Positions 25,805-33,692 of a stretch of 64,000 nucleotides of DNA are shown here, piece by piece. The stretch lies in assembly GCA_963813975.1 (NCBI GenBank), contig CAWFAP010000001.1, positions 434,001 through 498,000 on the forward strand. Direction: 5' to 3'. Source of the stretch: RYN-230 sp963813975. GTDB taxonomy: Bacteria > Actinomycetota > Actinomycetes > Streptosporangiales > Streptosporangiaceae. Made by a program: the position numbers and the translations under genes. Position 1 is the first letter of the stretch, and each line of letters begins with the position of its first letter. The notes below the pieces were generated by a model, which was not told the DNA's origin, did not search any database, and saw only the letters and a list, made by a program, of their open reading frames with translations.

Positions 25805-25831
25805 TGTCCCCCGGGCGAGCGTTCGTTCGTG
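25805..25831 (+). promoter_or_regulatory. third ECF42-type promoter copy, orphan
   Basis: TGTCCC at 25805-25810, ten bases, then GTTCGTTCGTG matches the other two sites except for the last base (CGTG in place of CGTC). It begins eight bases after the sigma stop codon and reads rightward. The only frame it could serve is a 32-codon GTG frame at 25846-25944, after which the next gene lies on the opposite strand. Confidence 0.65.
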
Positions 25832-25964
25832 GCAACCTGACCGGCGTGGGTGAACCTCGTGGTGTGTCCCTACGACTGGGCGGGAACCAGCCCGGAACGC
25901 GAGCCGCTGCCATCATCCGGTTCTGCCGCGTGGGATGTGATTGATATTCGGCTTCTGGCGTCTT

Positions 25965-26819
25965 TCATGTCCCGGTAGGGCGTACCGGGGTCAGGCCGGT
26001 CAGTTCCTCGCTGAGCTGCCACAGCCTGCGGGCGGCGGTGTCGTCGCGGGCGGCCGGTGACGGCTCGCGCCGCTGGCACTTGACGTAGTAGCCGCCGGTT
26101 GCGCCGGCCACCTGCGGGGAGGTTGCCAGGTAGACGATGGTGGCTGCGCCGTGCCGGGGTGACAGCATGAACGGCCGCGCGAGCGTCACGGCGACGCGCA
26201 TGGGCAGCCGGGTCTCGCGGCCGAACCGGGTCCGCACCAGCCCAGGGTGCGCGCAGTTGGCGGTCACCGCGCTGCCCTTGAGCCTGCGGGCCAGTTCGCG
26301 GGTGAACAAGATATTCGCCAGCTTGCTGTTGGCGTAGGCTCGCCAGCTCTGCCAGCCGTGCTCCAGCTGCAGGTCATCCAGGTCGAGGCGGGCCGCGGTG
26401 TGCGCGTCGGAGGTCACCGTGATCACCCGGGCGGGGCAGGCCGCGGCCAGCTTGCCCAGCAGCAGATTGGTCAGCAGGAACGGGGCCAGATGATTAACGG
26501 CGAAGACCTCGTCGAAGCCGTCCGCGGTGACCCGGCGCTGGCCAGCCATCAACCCCGCGTTGTTGACCAGCACGTCGATCCGCTCCAGCGTGCGCAGGCG
26601 GTCCGCAAGCGCGCGCACCTGCCCCATCGAGGCCAGGTCGGCGAGTTCCAGCCCCGGCGCGGGCCCGCCCGCCGCGGCCAGTTCCGCGGCAGCCGCCTCA
26701 CCACGACCACGGTCCCGGCTGACCAGAACCACCTGCGCACCCTGCCCGGCCAAAGCGGCCGCCGCCGCCTTGCCGATGCCCGAAGTGGCGCCCGTCACCA
26801 CACAAACCGCACCGCTCAT
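25965..26819 (-). CDS. short-chain dehydrogenase, retinol-dehydrogenase-like
   Basis: This 284-residue SDR has an intact cofactor loop VTGATSGIGKAAAAALAG (residues 8-25), the adenine-binding DLASMGQVRALAD, NNAGLMAG, and the catalytic YANSK (Tyr/Lys) after a serine in ITVTSDAH. The long form with FTRELARRLKGSAVTANCAHPGLVRTR is typical of the retinol-dehydrogenase/light-dependent protochlorophyllide-reductase-like subgroup often found in actinobacteria. It should use NADP(H) on an unknown alcohol or ketone. It stands alone. The third ECF42-type promoter faces it from the opposite strand and could produce antisense RNA. Confidence 0.88.
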   Translation of the reverse strand: MSGAVCVVTGATSGIGKAAAAALAGQGAQVVLVSRDRGRGEAAAAELAAAGGPAPGLELADLASMGQVRALADRLRTLERIDVLVNNAGLMAGQRRVTADGFDEVFAVNHLAPFLLTNLLLGKLAAACPARVITVTSDAHTAARLDLDDLQLEHGWQSWRAYANSKLANILFTRELARRLKGSAVTANCAHPGLVRTRFGRETRLPMRVAVTLARPFMLSPRHGAATIVYLATSPQVAGATGGYYVKCQRREPSPAARDDTAARRLWQLSEELTGLTPVRPTGT

Positions 26820-27011
26820 GGCCGTAGGTTAGCCCCGGCAGCCAAACAGAAATCAAGGCCATCCAGGCCTAGCGTGCATCCGCATCGGCCGGAGATTGCT
26901 TGTCCAGTCAGTCCCGGCGACGTCTGCCGTTGACTGATGCACTGAGCGCACGGATGCCGCGAGCGAGGCGATGCCCGGTCGCGCCGGCCCGCAGGATCAC
27001 GGCGTGGCCGT

Positions 27012-27194
27012 CTACCACAGGTCACCCCCAGTGAATATGTACAGGAAAGGCACCAGCGGGATGAGACCGAAGATCCCCCACGCCAGTTTCCCGCCCGGCT
27101 TCAGGTCCGGCCGGTCGGTGGCCAGGTCGATCCACATCAGGACCACCGCGAGGGGATGCAGGAAACAGACCAGGAACTCAAGCAGCTTCTTCAT
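27012..27194 (-). CDS. small membrane protein, PLDc_N-like
   Basis: This 60-residue two-helix membrane protein is MKKLLEFLVCFLHPLAVVL at the start, then WIDLATDRPDLKPGGKLAW and GIFGLIPLVPFLYIFTGGDLW. The tail resembles the phospholipase D nuclease N-terminal (PLDc_N) short membrane module found as stand-alone proteins in actinobacteria. Both ends face or line the membrane; no catalytic domain is present. Function unknown. Confidence 0.75.
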   Translation of the reverse strand: MKKLLEFLVCFLHPLAVVLMWIDLATDRPDLKPGGKLAWGIFGLIPLVPFLYIFTGGDLW

Positions 27195-27342
27195 GCCTTG
27201 AAGCTACCCGGGCCGGCGGGGTTCGTCCCGGGCCGGCCTGTTCGTCCCAGGGCGTCCGAGCGGTGCCAGCCCGGCTGACGCAGCCCGCGTTCAGGTAATC
27301 GTGTTCGCTCGGCGGTGGGCCATGCTGGTAAGGGTGCAGCGG

Positions 27343-27643
27343 TCAACGGAGCCCGCGGTGGGCGGCCCATAGGGAACCGGCCCGGGTGGCAGCGTCGGCG
27401 ATGAGAGCGGTCAGCGTGGGGTCTTCCGGTACCGCAAACGAGACATAGGCGCCGCGGCCACCGCCGGCCGGGCGGCCGTAGGCCTTGACGGCGAGATGGC
27501 CGTCGGCGAGGAGCCGCACGTTGAGGGTGGTCAGCGTGAACGTCTCACCGCGCCGGGTATCGGTCCACCGCAGCCTCGGGGATGGTCACGTTGATCGCCA
27601 GCGCGGTCACCTCGGCACGCTTATCGCTGTTCATGGCACTCAT
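27343..27643 (-). pseudogene. small hypothetical gene split by one frameshift
   Basis: On the minus strand an ATG at 27643 opens MSAMNSDKRAEVTALAIN and VTIPEAAVDRYPAR, then stops. One frame over, the text continues RGETFTLTTLNVRLLADGH and LAVKAYGRPAGGGRGAYVSF to a stop at 27343. The two parts are collinear and join near 27560, giving about 100 codons with a one-base shift. Composition and flow on either side look coding. I do not recognise the family. It is either a recent pseudogene or a sequencing error. Confidence 0.55.
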
Positions 27644-27844
27644 GGTGCCCGCCAGCGCCGGCCGCGGCCGGGGCCGGGTGCATCCGGTCAACTGGCCAGC
27701 GGGCGGGAGTGGTCACCCGGCCCGGACGTGCGGTCATCCCTCCAGTGCGTTGCCGTACCAGCGCCCGGTCACACACGAAGCCAGGACGGCCGGACGAAGC
27801 GGGACCGGCCTTGAGGCGCGTTAAACGGGTGCCCGGGCGGCGGT

Positions 27845-28252
27845 TCAGCGCGTGGTGAGGCGTTCCATGGGCTGGCCGGTGATCTGGGCGATGATCTCGA
27901 AGTCCTTATCGACGTGCAGGACGGTAAGCCCGGCCAGCTCGGCGGTGGCGGCGATGATCAGGCCGGGGATGGCGGGGGCGCGGTGCTGGCCGCGGTCAGC
28001 GAGCAGGGTCAGGACCTCGACCGCACGGTCCTCGATCGCAGGGGTCAGGTACTCCACTGGCATGGACGACAGGGGCGGCCGCTGCAGCCCGGCCCGCAGG
28101 TCCGGGCCGGAGCGGGCCGAGTAGCCCGTCTTCGGGCGGGTGACAGTAGTGATCCGCACCAGTCCGCGTTCAATCCGCCCCGCCCACTCTCTGGCGTCAG
28201 GGCTGGCCGCCAGGCGGACGAGCGCGGACTTGTCGATCAGCCAGTTCGTCAC
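27845..28252 (-). CDS. vapC: VapC-like PIN-domain toxin with altered active site
   Basis: This 135-residue PIN-domain protein opens LIDKSALVRLA with the first acidic residue (Asp7) and closes with ADRGQHRAPAIPGLIIAATAELAGLTVLHVDKDFEIIA, which supplies the later acids. VapC toxins are Mg2+-dependent RNases. In the usual ITTVT-LE-GYSAR segment the sequence reads VTRPKTGYSAR: the conserved Leu-Glu is Pro-Lys, so the second catalytic carboxylate is missing. Two single-base changes (CTG-GAG to CCG-AAG) would explain it. Also, a middle block is slightly altered. The ATG overlaps the VapB stop by four bases. The toxin is probably weakened or dead. Confidence 0.85.
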   Translation of the reverse strand: MTNWLIDKSALVRLAASPDAREWAGRIERGLVRITTVTRPKTGYSARSGPDLRAGLQRPPLSSMPVEYLTPAIEDRAVEVLTLLADRGQHRAPAIPGLIIAATAELAGLTVLHVDKDFEIIAQITGQPMERLTTR

Positions 28253-28470
28253 GGCCAGGCCTGGGTCATCACATCCGGGTCAGCCAGGTCAGCGAAGACG
28301 TCAGCGAACCGGGCCAGATCCTCGACGCTCACGGAGGTGCCAGGCTCCGCCGCATCCTGCGCCAGGCGGCGGCGCACATACTCGCTGCGCGACAGCCCCA
28401 GACGCCCCGCATGCGCATCGAGGGCTGCCATGACGTCATCCGGCACGTTCCGGATCAGCATGTCCGTCAT
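28249..28470 (-). CDS. vapB: VapB-like ribbon-helix-helix antitoxin
   Basis: This 73-residue protein has an N-terminal ribbon-helix-helix, MLIRNVPDDVMAALDAHAGRLGLSRSEYVRRRLAQ, and an acidic tail (SVEDLARFADVFADLADPDVM) that would wrap the toxin. It precedes vapC with a 4-base ATGA overlap, the standard antitoxin-first order. It likely represses its own promoter. A further short frame (28467-28667) overlaps its start in the same way. Confidence 0.85.
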   Translation of the reverse strand: MTDMLIRNVPDDVMAALDAHAGRLGLSRSEYVRRRLAQDAAEPGTSVSVEDLARFADVFADLADPDVMTQAWP

Positions 28471-28667
28471 ATCGCCTCCAGCCTCGGCCCGCCTTCCCCG
28501 ATATCCCGCGATAGCGCCCCGGCCGGGCCCTCAGGCCGGCATACCAGCCCGGTGGGCGATTCGCCCCGGGAGATGGTGAACGCGGCGCACAGGGCAGCAG
28601 CCAGGACGGTGGCCAGCGTGATCCGGGTGATCTGCCGCCGGCGATGCCATCGCCGGGTGGTGGCCAT
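28467..28667 (-). CDS. possible small single-span membrane protein upstream of vapB
   Basis: This 66-residue frame ends in a TGA that overlaps the vapB start (ATGA). It encodes basic MATTRRWHRRRQITR, a hydrophobic run ITLATVLAAALCAAFTI, and a polar tail. The overlap is the only strong support; no family is recognised and the ribosome site is unclear. It may be a real first gene of the vapBC transcript or chance. Confidence 0.35.
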   Translation of the reverse strand: MATTRRWHRRRQITRITLATVLAAALCAAFTISRGESPTGLVCRPEGPAGALSRDIGEGGPRLEAI

Positions 28668-28819
28668 GGGTGGGGATGGGGGTGCCGATGCCGCGGCCTT
28701 CGCCGGGCGGGGAGATCACCTAGCTGACATGGCCGTGGCCTGGTGCGGCGCTCCGCGGGGCGCGCCTGGCCCGCAGAACACCGTGGCCGCCTGAGGGCTG
28801 GCGTGCCCCGCCCGGCCTG

Positions 28820-29272
28820 ATGAAGACTGTCGCCGTGAGTACCCCAGAGCCAGGGCGCGCGGGCTGGCCAGTGCATCTTCCCGTGGGTGCGCTGCGTGTC
28901 GTGCGGTGGAGCGCGCGTTATGACCAGACGGTCATTTTCTACCGGGACGTCATCGGGCTGCCGGTCCTGGAAACTTTCCACGACAGCTATGGCCTGGACG
29001 GGACCATTCTTGGCCTGCCCGGCGGGCCGGTCCATTTGGAGATCGTCCGGCTGGGGGAGGCGCCGCAGCCGGCCCGCGGGCTTGATCAGCTCGTGTTCTA
29101 CCTGCCCGATGCTGCCGCCCAGGAGCGCATCACGGCCCGGCTGGCCGCCGCGGGCGTCGACCCGGTCACGCAGATCGATTACTGGCAGGCCAATGGCGGC
29201 GTTACCTACCAGGACCCGGACGGGCGGGAGGTCGTGTTCGCGTCCTGGATTTACGGGCCGCCGGGATCCTGA
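28820..29272 (+). CDS. VOC (glyoxalase-fold) protein
   Basis: This 150-residue VOC superfamily protein has RVVRWSARYDQTVIFYRDVIGLPVLETF at residues 26-53, a typical first beta-alpha-beta module. It has HLEIVRLGEA with a metal-type His-x-Glu, and ends with NGGVTYQDPDGREVVFASW, where the last Glu would complete the site. Such proteins are small metal-dependent lyases, dioxygenases or binding proteins. Alternative GTG start six codons in. No operon partner. Confidence 0.85.
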   Translation: MKTVAVSTPEPGRAGWPVHLPVGALRVVRWSARYDQTVIFYRDVIGLPVLETFHDSYGLDGTILGLPGGPVHLEIVRLGEAPQPARGLDQLVFYLPDAAAQERITARLAAAGVDPVTQIDYWQANGGVTYQDPDGREVVFASWIYGPPGS

Positions 29273-29426
29273 ACCGCGCTGCCGACGCAAGGGACTGCCC
29301 AGAACCCGGCCGACCCCCTGACCCGGCCCAAGTCCGGGGCTGCCTGCATAGCTGGGGTAAGCAGAAGCAGGCCGGCCGCTGCCCCGCTGCCCCGCGCACA
29401 TCGCCGGTGACCCGGTGGCGGCTCGG

Positions 29427-29747
29427 TCAGGCCATGGGGCGCCGGGACCAGGCCTGGAAGAGGCGAGGTGATCCGCAGACCGAGGCGGGATCCGCGGCGA
29501 ACTCGTTCAGGCTGTCCAGTGCCGCGCGTAGCTGATCGGCCGACGCGATTCCTGGCCCGACGCGCCGGGCAAGCTCAAAGGTGACGTCCCCGCCGCCGCA
29601 GCCCAGATCCAGGCAACTCATCCCCGGCCCGGGGCGGACCCGGTCCAGCAAGGCGGACGTTGTCGGCAGCCAGCTGCGGGCCAGCACTTGAAGCCGCTCG
29701 TACCCCCGCTTGCCGCCGCGGATCACATACCGCTCCACCCCTGGCAC
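29427..29747 (-). pseudogene. SAM methyltransferase remnant with in-frame internal deletion
   Basis: The 106-codon frame joins both ends of a class I methyltransferase. Residues 1-67 give YVIRGGKRGYERLQVLARSW and the SAM-binding motif I, MSCLDLGCGGGDVTFELARRVGPG. From residue 68 the text is that of the extreme C-terminus (ADQLRAALDSLNEFAADP, VCGSPRLFQAWSRRP). The family normally has about 260-280 residues, so some 160 residues (motifs II-IV and the substrate part) are lost while the frame is kept. The product cannot be an active methyltransferase. Confidence 0.8.
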
Positions 29748-29896
29748 TGTAGACCCGCGCTGAGCACGTGCAAAGAATCATCGCCGCACCCGGCGAGAGA
29801 AACCACAGATCGCGGGTGCATCGCCGAAGCCCAGCTCAGCCCGGCATGCGCTGCGCTGGTCGGAAGATCATCCAGGCGGTATCTGCAGGCCGCCGG

Positions 29897-30020
29897 GTGC
29901 TGGACCAGGTGTACGCGAAGTGGGACGCGGGCCCCCGCGCTGTAGAAGCGCGGCGCCGGCCCGGATGCGCCCGGTGGCCAGTCCGCCTGACTGGCCGGGA
30001 CTGGCCCGTGAGGCTCTGAG
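29897..30020 (+). repeat. dispersed repeat, copy B
   Basis: This stretch resembles the 3' end of the amidohydrolase gene and its downstream flank at 22211-22340: GTACGCGAAGTGGGACGCGG, then CCGGTGGCCAGTCCGCC, and GTGAGGCTCTGAG. A rightward frame here still reads VLDQVYAKWDAG where copy A reads VLDNPYTYTKWDAG, but no gene body precedes it. It is a decayed fragment or a member of a short repeat family. Confidence 0.6.
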
Positions 30021-30029
30021 CTAGGTCCG

Positions 30030-30926
30030 TCACAGGTGAAGCACGCCATCGGCGACGAGCAGTCCCGAGCCGGTGATGGTCACGTGCGTTCCGGCGATGG
30101 TGACCCGGATCCGGCTGGGCCGCCCGAGGGCGTGCCCTTGCTCGATGACGACGGCCCCTTCCGCGGCTTTGCCGCTCGCGACGAGCAGCGCCGCGAGTGG
30201 GCCCGCCGCGGTTCCGGTAGCCGGATCCTCCGGGATGCCCATCGCCGGGTTGAAGAACCGGGCGTAGGCCGCCGCGCCATCCTCACCGGGCTGCAGGCTG
30301 TACACGTAACAGCCCTCGCCACCGGCCTCATTCAGGACCGCAGCGAGCCGCGCGGCGTGCGGTGCGGCCCGGTCTACCCCGGCACGGTCGCGCACCGCCA
30401 CCATGAGATGCCCGGCACCGGTGGCGACCACCTGCGGCGCGCCGTCTCCGGCCAGGTCCTGCTCGGTCAAGCTCAGGGCAGCGGCCAGCTCGCCCCGATC
30501 ATTGACGGTTGCGCCGAACTGCGGCGCGGACTGGTCCATCGAGACGAGCACCGGCCTGCCCGCTTCGGCGTCGATCCGTACCGGGAGGACGTCCTGGCCG
30601 ATCTGCTGCGCGAACCGGCCGCCGCGGCCCGGTAGCCGTCCGCTGACGGCCAGCCATAGCCACGTGCCCAGCGCGTTGTGCCCGGCGCCGAACACCTCGG
30701 CGCCGATCGGGGTGAACGAGCGCAGCCGCCAGGTAGCCTCAGGCCGGTCCGGCCGCAGCACGAACACGGTCTCCGACTGGTTGAACTCCCGGGCGATCGC
30801 CTGCATCTGCGCCTCGGTGAGGTCGTCGGCGTCCGGCACGATCGACACGGGGTTGCCGGTCAGCGGCAGGCTTGCGAAGACATCAACAAACGCGAACGGC
30901 ACGGTGGATCCTCGCCGGGTCATCAA
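30030..30926 (-). CDS. PhzF-family isomerase/epimerase
   Basis: This 298-residue PhzF-like protein (diaminopimelate-epimerase fold) has FAFVDVFASLPLTGNPVSIV at the start, REFNQSETVF with the catalytic Glu, RSFTPIGAEVFGAGHNALGTW, and the second-half GIPEDPATGTAAGPLAALL. PhzF enzymes isomerise trans-2,3-dihydro-3-hydroxyanthranilate in phenazine synthesis, but most homologues have other, unknown substrates; no phenazine genes are nearby. A TetR gene is divergent, with palindromes between the two starts, so this is its likely target. Confidence 0.9.
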   Translation of the reverse strand: MMTRRGSTVPFAFVDVFASLPLTGNPVSIVPDADDLTEAQMQAIAREFNQSETVFVLRPDRPEATWRLRSFTPIGAEVFGAGHNALGTWLWLAVSGRLPGRGGRFAQQIGQDVLPVRIDAEAGRPVLVSMDQSAPQFGATVNDRGELAAALSLTEQDLAGDGAPQVVATGAGHLMVAVRDRAGVDRAAPHAARLAAVLNEAGGEGCYVYSLQPGEDGAAAYARFFNPAMGIPEDPATGTAAGPLAALLVASGKAAEGAVVIEQGHALGRPSRIRVTIAGTHVTITGSGLLVADGVLHL

Positions 30927-30988
30927 TCGGTACTCCGTTCCGCGCGGTGGGCTGCGCCTCCCAGGGACCCGATGCTATCAATGGCCCG

Positions 30989-31030
30989 GAACGGAATACA
31001 TCGTTCTAATGGGAACGGAGCGGTCCGTTC
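30989..31030. promoter_or_regulatory. operator sites between phzF-like gene and TetR
   Basis: GAACGGA-GCGG-TCCGTTC (31013-31030) is a perfect 7-base inverted repeat 17 bases before the TetR start. GAACG-N8-CGTTC (30989-31006) lies next to it with the same half-site. The pair is the expected binding place of the TetR regulator controlling itself and the divergent gene. Confidence 0.65.
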
Positions 31031-31047
31031 ACAGATACCATCGGTCT

Positions 31048-31689
31048 ATGACCGTGGAACCCGCACCGCTCAACGGCCGCCGGGCTCAGGCGATACGCAA
31101 CGATCAGGTGATCCTGGACGCCGCGCGGGCAGTCTTCCTGCGGGATCCGGGGGCCCCGATCGCCGCGGTGGCTCAGCAAGCAGGCGTCGGCATCAGCGCG
31201 TTGTACCGGCGGTACGCCGGCAAGGAGGAGTTGCTGCAGAGCTTGTGCGCTGACGGCCTGCGCCGCTATATCGCCGTCGCCGAATCCTGCCTCGGCGATG
31301 AGGCTGACCCGTGGCTGGCGTTCGCCGGATTCCTGACCGGGCTGGTCGAGCAGGATGTGCACTCGCTGACCGTGCGGCTGGCGGGCACGTTCACCCCGAC
31401 TGACGAGTTGCACCGTCTCGCGGAGGAGGCCACCAAACTCGCGGGCCGCCTCTGGCGGCGGGCCAGGACCGCTCACGCCATCCGGGCGGACCTCCAGCTC
31501 AACGACCTGCCCATGCTGCTGGAACAGATGGCCGCGATCCACGGAGGCGACGCCGGCCGGACCTGGGTGCTGCGGAAGCGGTACCTGGCCTTGCTGCTCG
31601 ACTCCCTGCGACCCGAACCGGCGCAGTCCAGGCTGCCCGGCAGCCCGCCGAGCAACAGCGAGCTCAGCGCGCGCTGGCAACCACGCTGA
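31048..31689 (+). CDS. TetR-family regulator
   Basis: This 213-residue TetR has an N-terminal helix-turn-helix: ILDAARAVFLRDPGAPIAAVAQQAGVGISALYRRYAGKEELLQSL (residues 22-66). The C-terminal ligand domain has TVRLAGTFTPTDELHRLAEEATKL. ATG 31048 gives the usual short arm. It is divergent from the PhzF-like gene with inverted repeats in the gap, so it probably represses both. Confidence 0.9.
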   Translation: MTVEPAPLNGRRAQAIRNDQVILDAARAVFLRDPGAPIAAVAQQAGVGISALYRRYAGKEELLQSLCADGLRRYIAVAESCLGDEADPWLAFAGFLTGLVEQDVHSLTVRLAGTFTPTDELHRLAEEATKLAGRLWRRARTAHAIRADLQLNDLPMLLEQMAAIHGGDAGRTWVLRKRYLALLLDSLRPEPAQSRLPGSPPSNSELSARWQPR

Positions 31690-31813
31690 CGGCATTGCGC
31701 AGGGCTGGCCCTCACCGGCTCCGCCTGGTGCCATAGCGGCGCCGGCCGCTCATGCCCCGCGGCCGCCTCAGCGCGGCTTTCCTCCCATGCAACCAGCCGC
31801 CACGCGGCCCGGG

Positions 31814-32956
31814 TTAGCGCAGGGCCAGCCGTATCTCCCGGGGAACTGACAGCGTCCCCGCCTGCCAGTCCAGGTCACCCACGAGCCGCGCACGGGGGAA
31901 CGTCCCGAAGAACGCCTCGAGCGCGACGCAGAGCCAGACGCGGGAGAGCGCGGCCCCGGGGCAGTAGTGCGGGCCTGCTCCGAAGGGGATGCCCGGTGAG
32001 GCCTGCCCGTCGTGCGCCGCGGCGATCAGGGATGGCAGGACCGTCGTGCCTTCGGTGATGTGCCGTCCGCCGAGCCACGTGTCGGCCAGGGCGATGCGCG
32101 GGAGGGCGACGGGGAACATCGTCCGCGTGCTCAGCAGTTCCGCCGCGACGGATGCCCAGGTGCGCTCCCCTCGTGTGCACGAGGCGATGATGCGCGGCTG
32201 CTGGGCAAGCTCGGCGATGGCGACGGCGAGGATGGGGAGCATCGCGCCGAACCCGTTGGAGACGGTGCCGGTGACGTGCGCGACCTGGGCGGCCGTGTGC
32301 CCGTCCAGCACCCTGGCGAGCTGGCTGGTTAATCCCCCCCGGGGCCGGGCGGCGGCGCGGGTGTAGTAGCTGTACAGGTCATCCCACGCTGCGGTCACGT
32401 CATCGATCGCGTCCGGGCCGGGGACGACGCCGAACGCGATGCGCGAGGCTTGCAGGATCCGGTCCCAGTCCGGCACTGGTGTGCCCATGGCCGCGCTGAC
32501 TGCGGTGGCGGTGAACGGCTCGGCGAACCCGGTGAGGGCGTCCGCGGTCGCGCGCCCGTGGAGCGCGTCGGCGAGGCTGCGGGCGAGCGCCCCGGCCAGC
32601 GGGCGGGTCGCTTCCGCGGCGTGGCGGGTGAACAGCCCGGCGATCCGCTGCCGGTATGAGCGCAGCCGCAGCCCATCCATGGTCAGCAGCCCGCCGTCCG
32701 GGGACTGCATTTCCGCCCCCGTGAGCGGGCAGCCGAGCAACCCACCCGTCCTGGTGACCGCGGCCATGCCGAAATTCCTGGTGCCGGTGAGGACGCGGAG
32801 AACGTCGGGACGCCGACGCAGGACAAGCATCGGCGGGCCGCCGGCGGGACGTAAGGCGTAGTCGTGGCCGCTGGTGCACAGGATGGGCGGCGGGCCGCCG
32901 TCCGGCTGGGAATCGAAACGGAGGACTGGCGGGTGGCCGGCTGTGGTGGCGGTCAC
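31814..32956 (-). CDS. atypical cytochrome P450
   Basis: This P450-like protein of about 380 residues starts at GTG 32956 behind AAGGAG. The heme loop is intact: FGAGPHYCPGAAL with the axial Cys. Other motifs are not. The K-helix reads AAELLSTR where ExxR is expected, so Arg is Ser; the I-helix VTGTVSNGFGAML lacks the Gly-x-Asp/Glu-Thr-Thr proton-relay motif; and the segment between AAAHDG and the heme loop is some 15-20 residues short. CYP157-type proteins also lack ExxR, so it may still fold. No ferredoxin or partner gene is adjacent. Either a specialised P450 without normal O2 activation or a decaying gene. Confidence 0.8.
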   Translation of the reverse strand: MTATTAGHPPVLRFDSQPDGGPPPILCTSGHDYALRPAGGPPMLVLRRRPDVLRVLTGTRNFGMAAVTRTGGLLGCPLTGAEMQSPDGGLLTMDGLRLRSYRQRIAGLFTRHAAEATRPLAGALARSLADALHGRATADALTGFAEPFTATAVSAAMGTPVPDWDRILQASRIAFGVVPGPDAIDDVTAAWDDLYSYYTRAAARPRGGLTSQLARVLDGHTAAQVAHVTGTVSNGFGAMLPILAVAIAELAQQPRIIASCTRGERTWASVAAELLSTRTMFPVALPRIALADTWLGGRHITEGTTVLPSLIAAAHDGQASPGIPFGAGPHYCPGAALSRVWLCVALEAFFGTFPRARLVGDLDWQAGTLSVPREIRLALR

Positions 32957-33279
32957 GGTGACTCCTTCGGGCTGGCTGGGCAGGGGCCTCCCCCGCCCGC
33001 CACCTAGCTTCTGAGGCCGGCCCGGACGGTTTCCTTGCATTCCGCTTGCAAGCCACCCGGCTGCGCCGGTGCCCGCGGATCTTCTCCCCCGCCATCGGGG
33101 CGCAGCGCAGGACGGCCAGGCCGCCCTCGCCGAAGAGATCGCCCAGCTCAAGCTTCTGATCAGCCAGATTGATGGCGCCGGGTCACCGCCGGACTGACCT
33201 CCGGCCTGGCCCCGCCCGGCGGCACATTCTCCTGAGCCCGGGCCGGGGCAGGCGGCGAGCAGGACCGCAGCGAAACCCG
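32957..33279. other. intergenic region with possible gene-end remnant
   Basis: These 323 bases hold no complete gene. On the plus strand 33069-33197 reads VPADLLPRHRGAAQDGQAALA then EEIAQLKLLISQIDGAGSPPD and a stop, a helical text like the coiled-coil end of a MerR-type regulator. No matching start or DNA-binding part is upstream. I treat it as a likely remnant; nothing else is seen. Confidence 0.35.
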
Positions 33280-33642
33280 TTAGCTGCCATCCCGGCCCGT
33301 GCGTTCAAAGGCGCCGGTAAAGACGATCTGGTTCCCGTCCGGATCGCGCAGGGGCAAGATCCGCGACGCCGTAGCGTCCTGAGCACCTTCATGGGCGATG
33401 CCGGCGTTATCTAGCTGACCGATTCGCTGGTCTAGATCGGACTCATCGAGCACTATCGTCGAGCGCCCGGCCCGCCCGCGATCGGCCCACACCTGCACTC
33501 CGAAAGCTGTGGTGAGGTGCCACTCAGCCAGGCCCTCCATCGGCCGCGCATCGGGCTCGGTACCGAACAGCCGGGTATACCAGGTGACGGCCTGGTCAAA
33601 GTTGGTGACCGCCATCTGGGCCAGCATCCGTACTACCGGCAT
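33280..33642 (-). CDS. VOC (glyoxalase-fold) protein
   Basis: This 120-residue single VOC module pair shows VVRMLAQMAVTNFDQAVTWYTRLFG at the start, WHLTTAFGVQVWADRGRAGRS in the middle, and ILPLRDPDGNQIVFTGAF near the end. Conserved actinobacterial VOC proteins of this length lack defined substrates. Monocistronic. Confidence 0.85.
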   Translation of the reverse strand: MPVVRMLAQMAVTNFDQAVTWYTRLFGTEPDARPMEGLAEWHLTTAFGVQVWADRGRAGRSTIVLDESDLDQRIGQLDNAGIAHEGAQDATASRILPLRDPDGNQIVFTGAFERTGRDGS

Positions 33643-33692
33643 GCCTCCTCCTCACGATCGCTACGTCAGTGACTTGAGCGGTGTCGCAGGCA

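Noticed and set aside
29768..30019. 83-codon plus-strand frame containing VLDQVYAKWDAG
   Set aside because: Explained by the dispersed repeat (copy B); no gene body or ribosome site.
30030..30926. Phenazine gene cluster
   Set aside because: Only a PhzF-fold protein is present; no PhzA/B, D, E or G homologues nearby.
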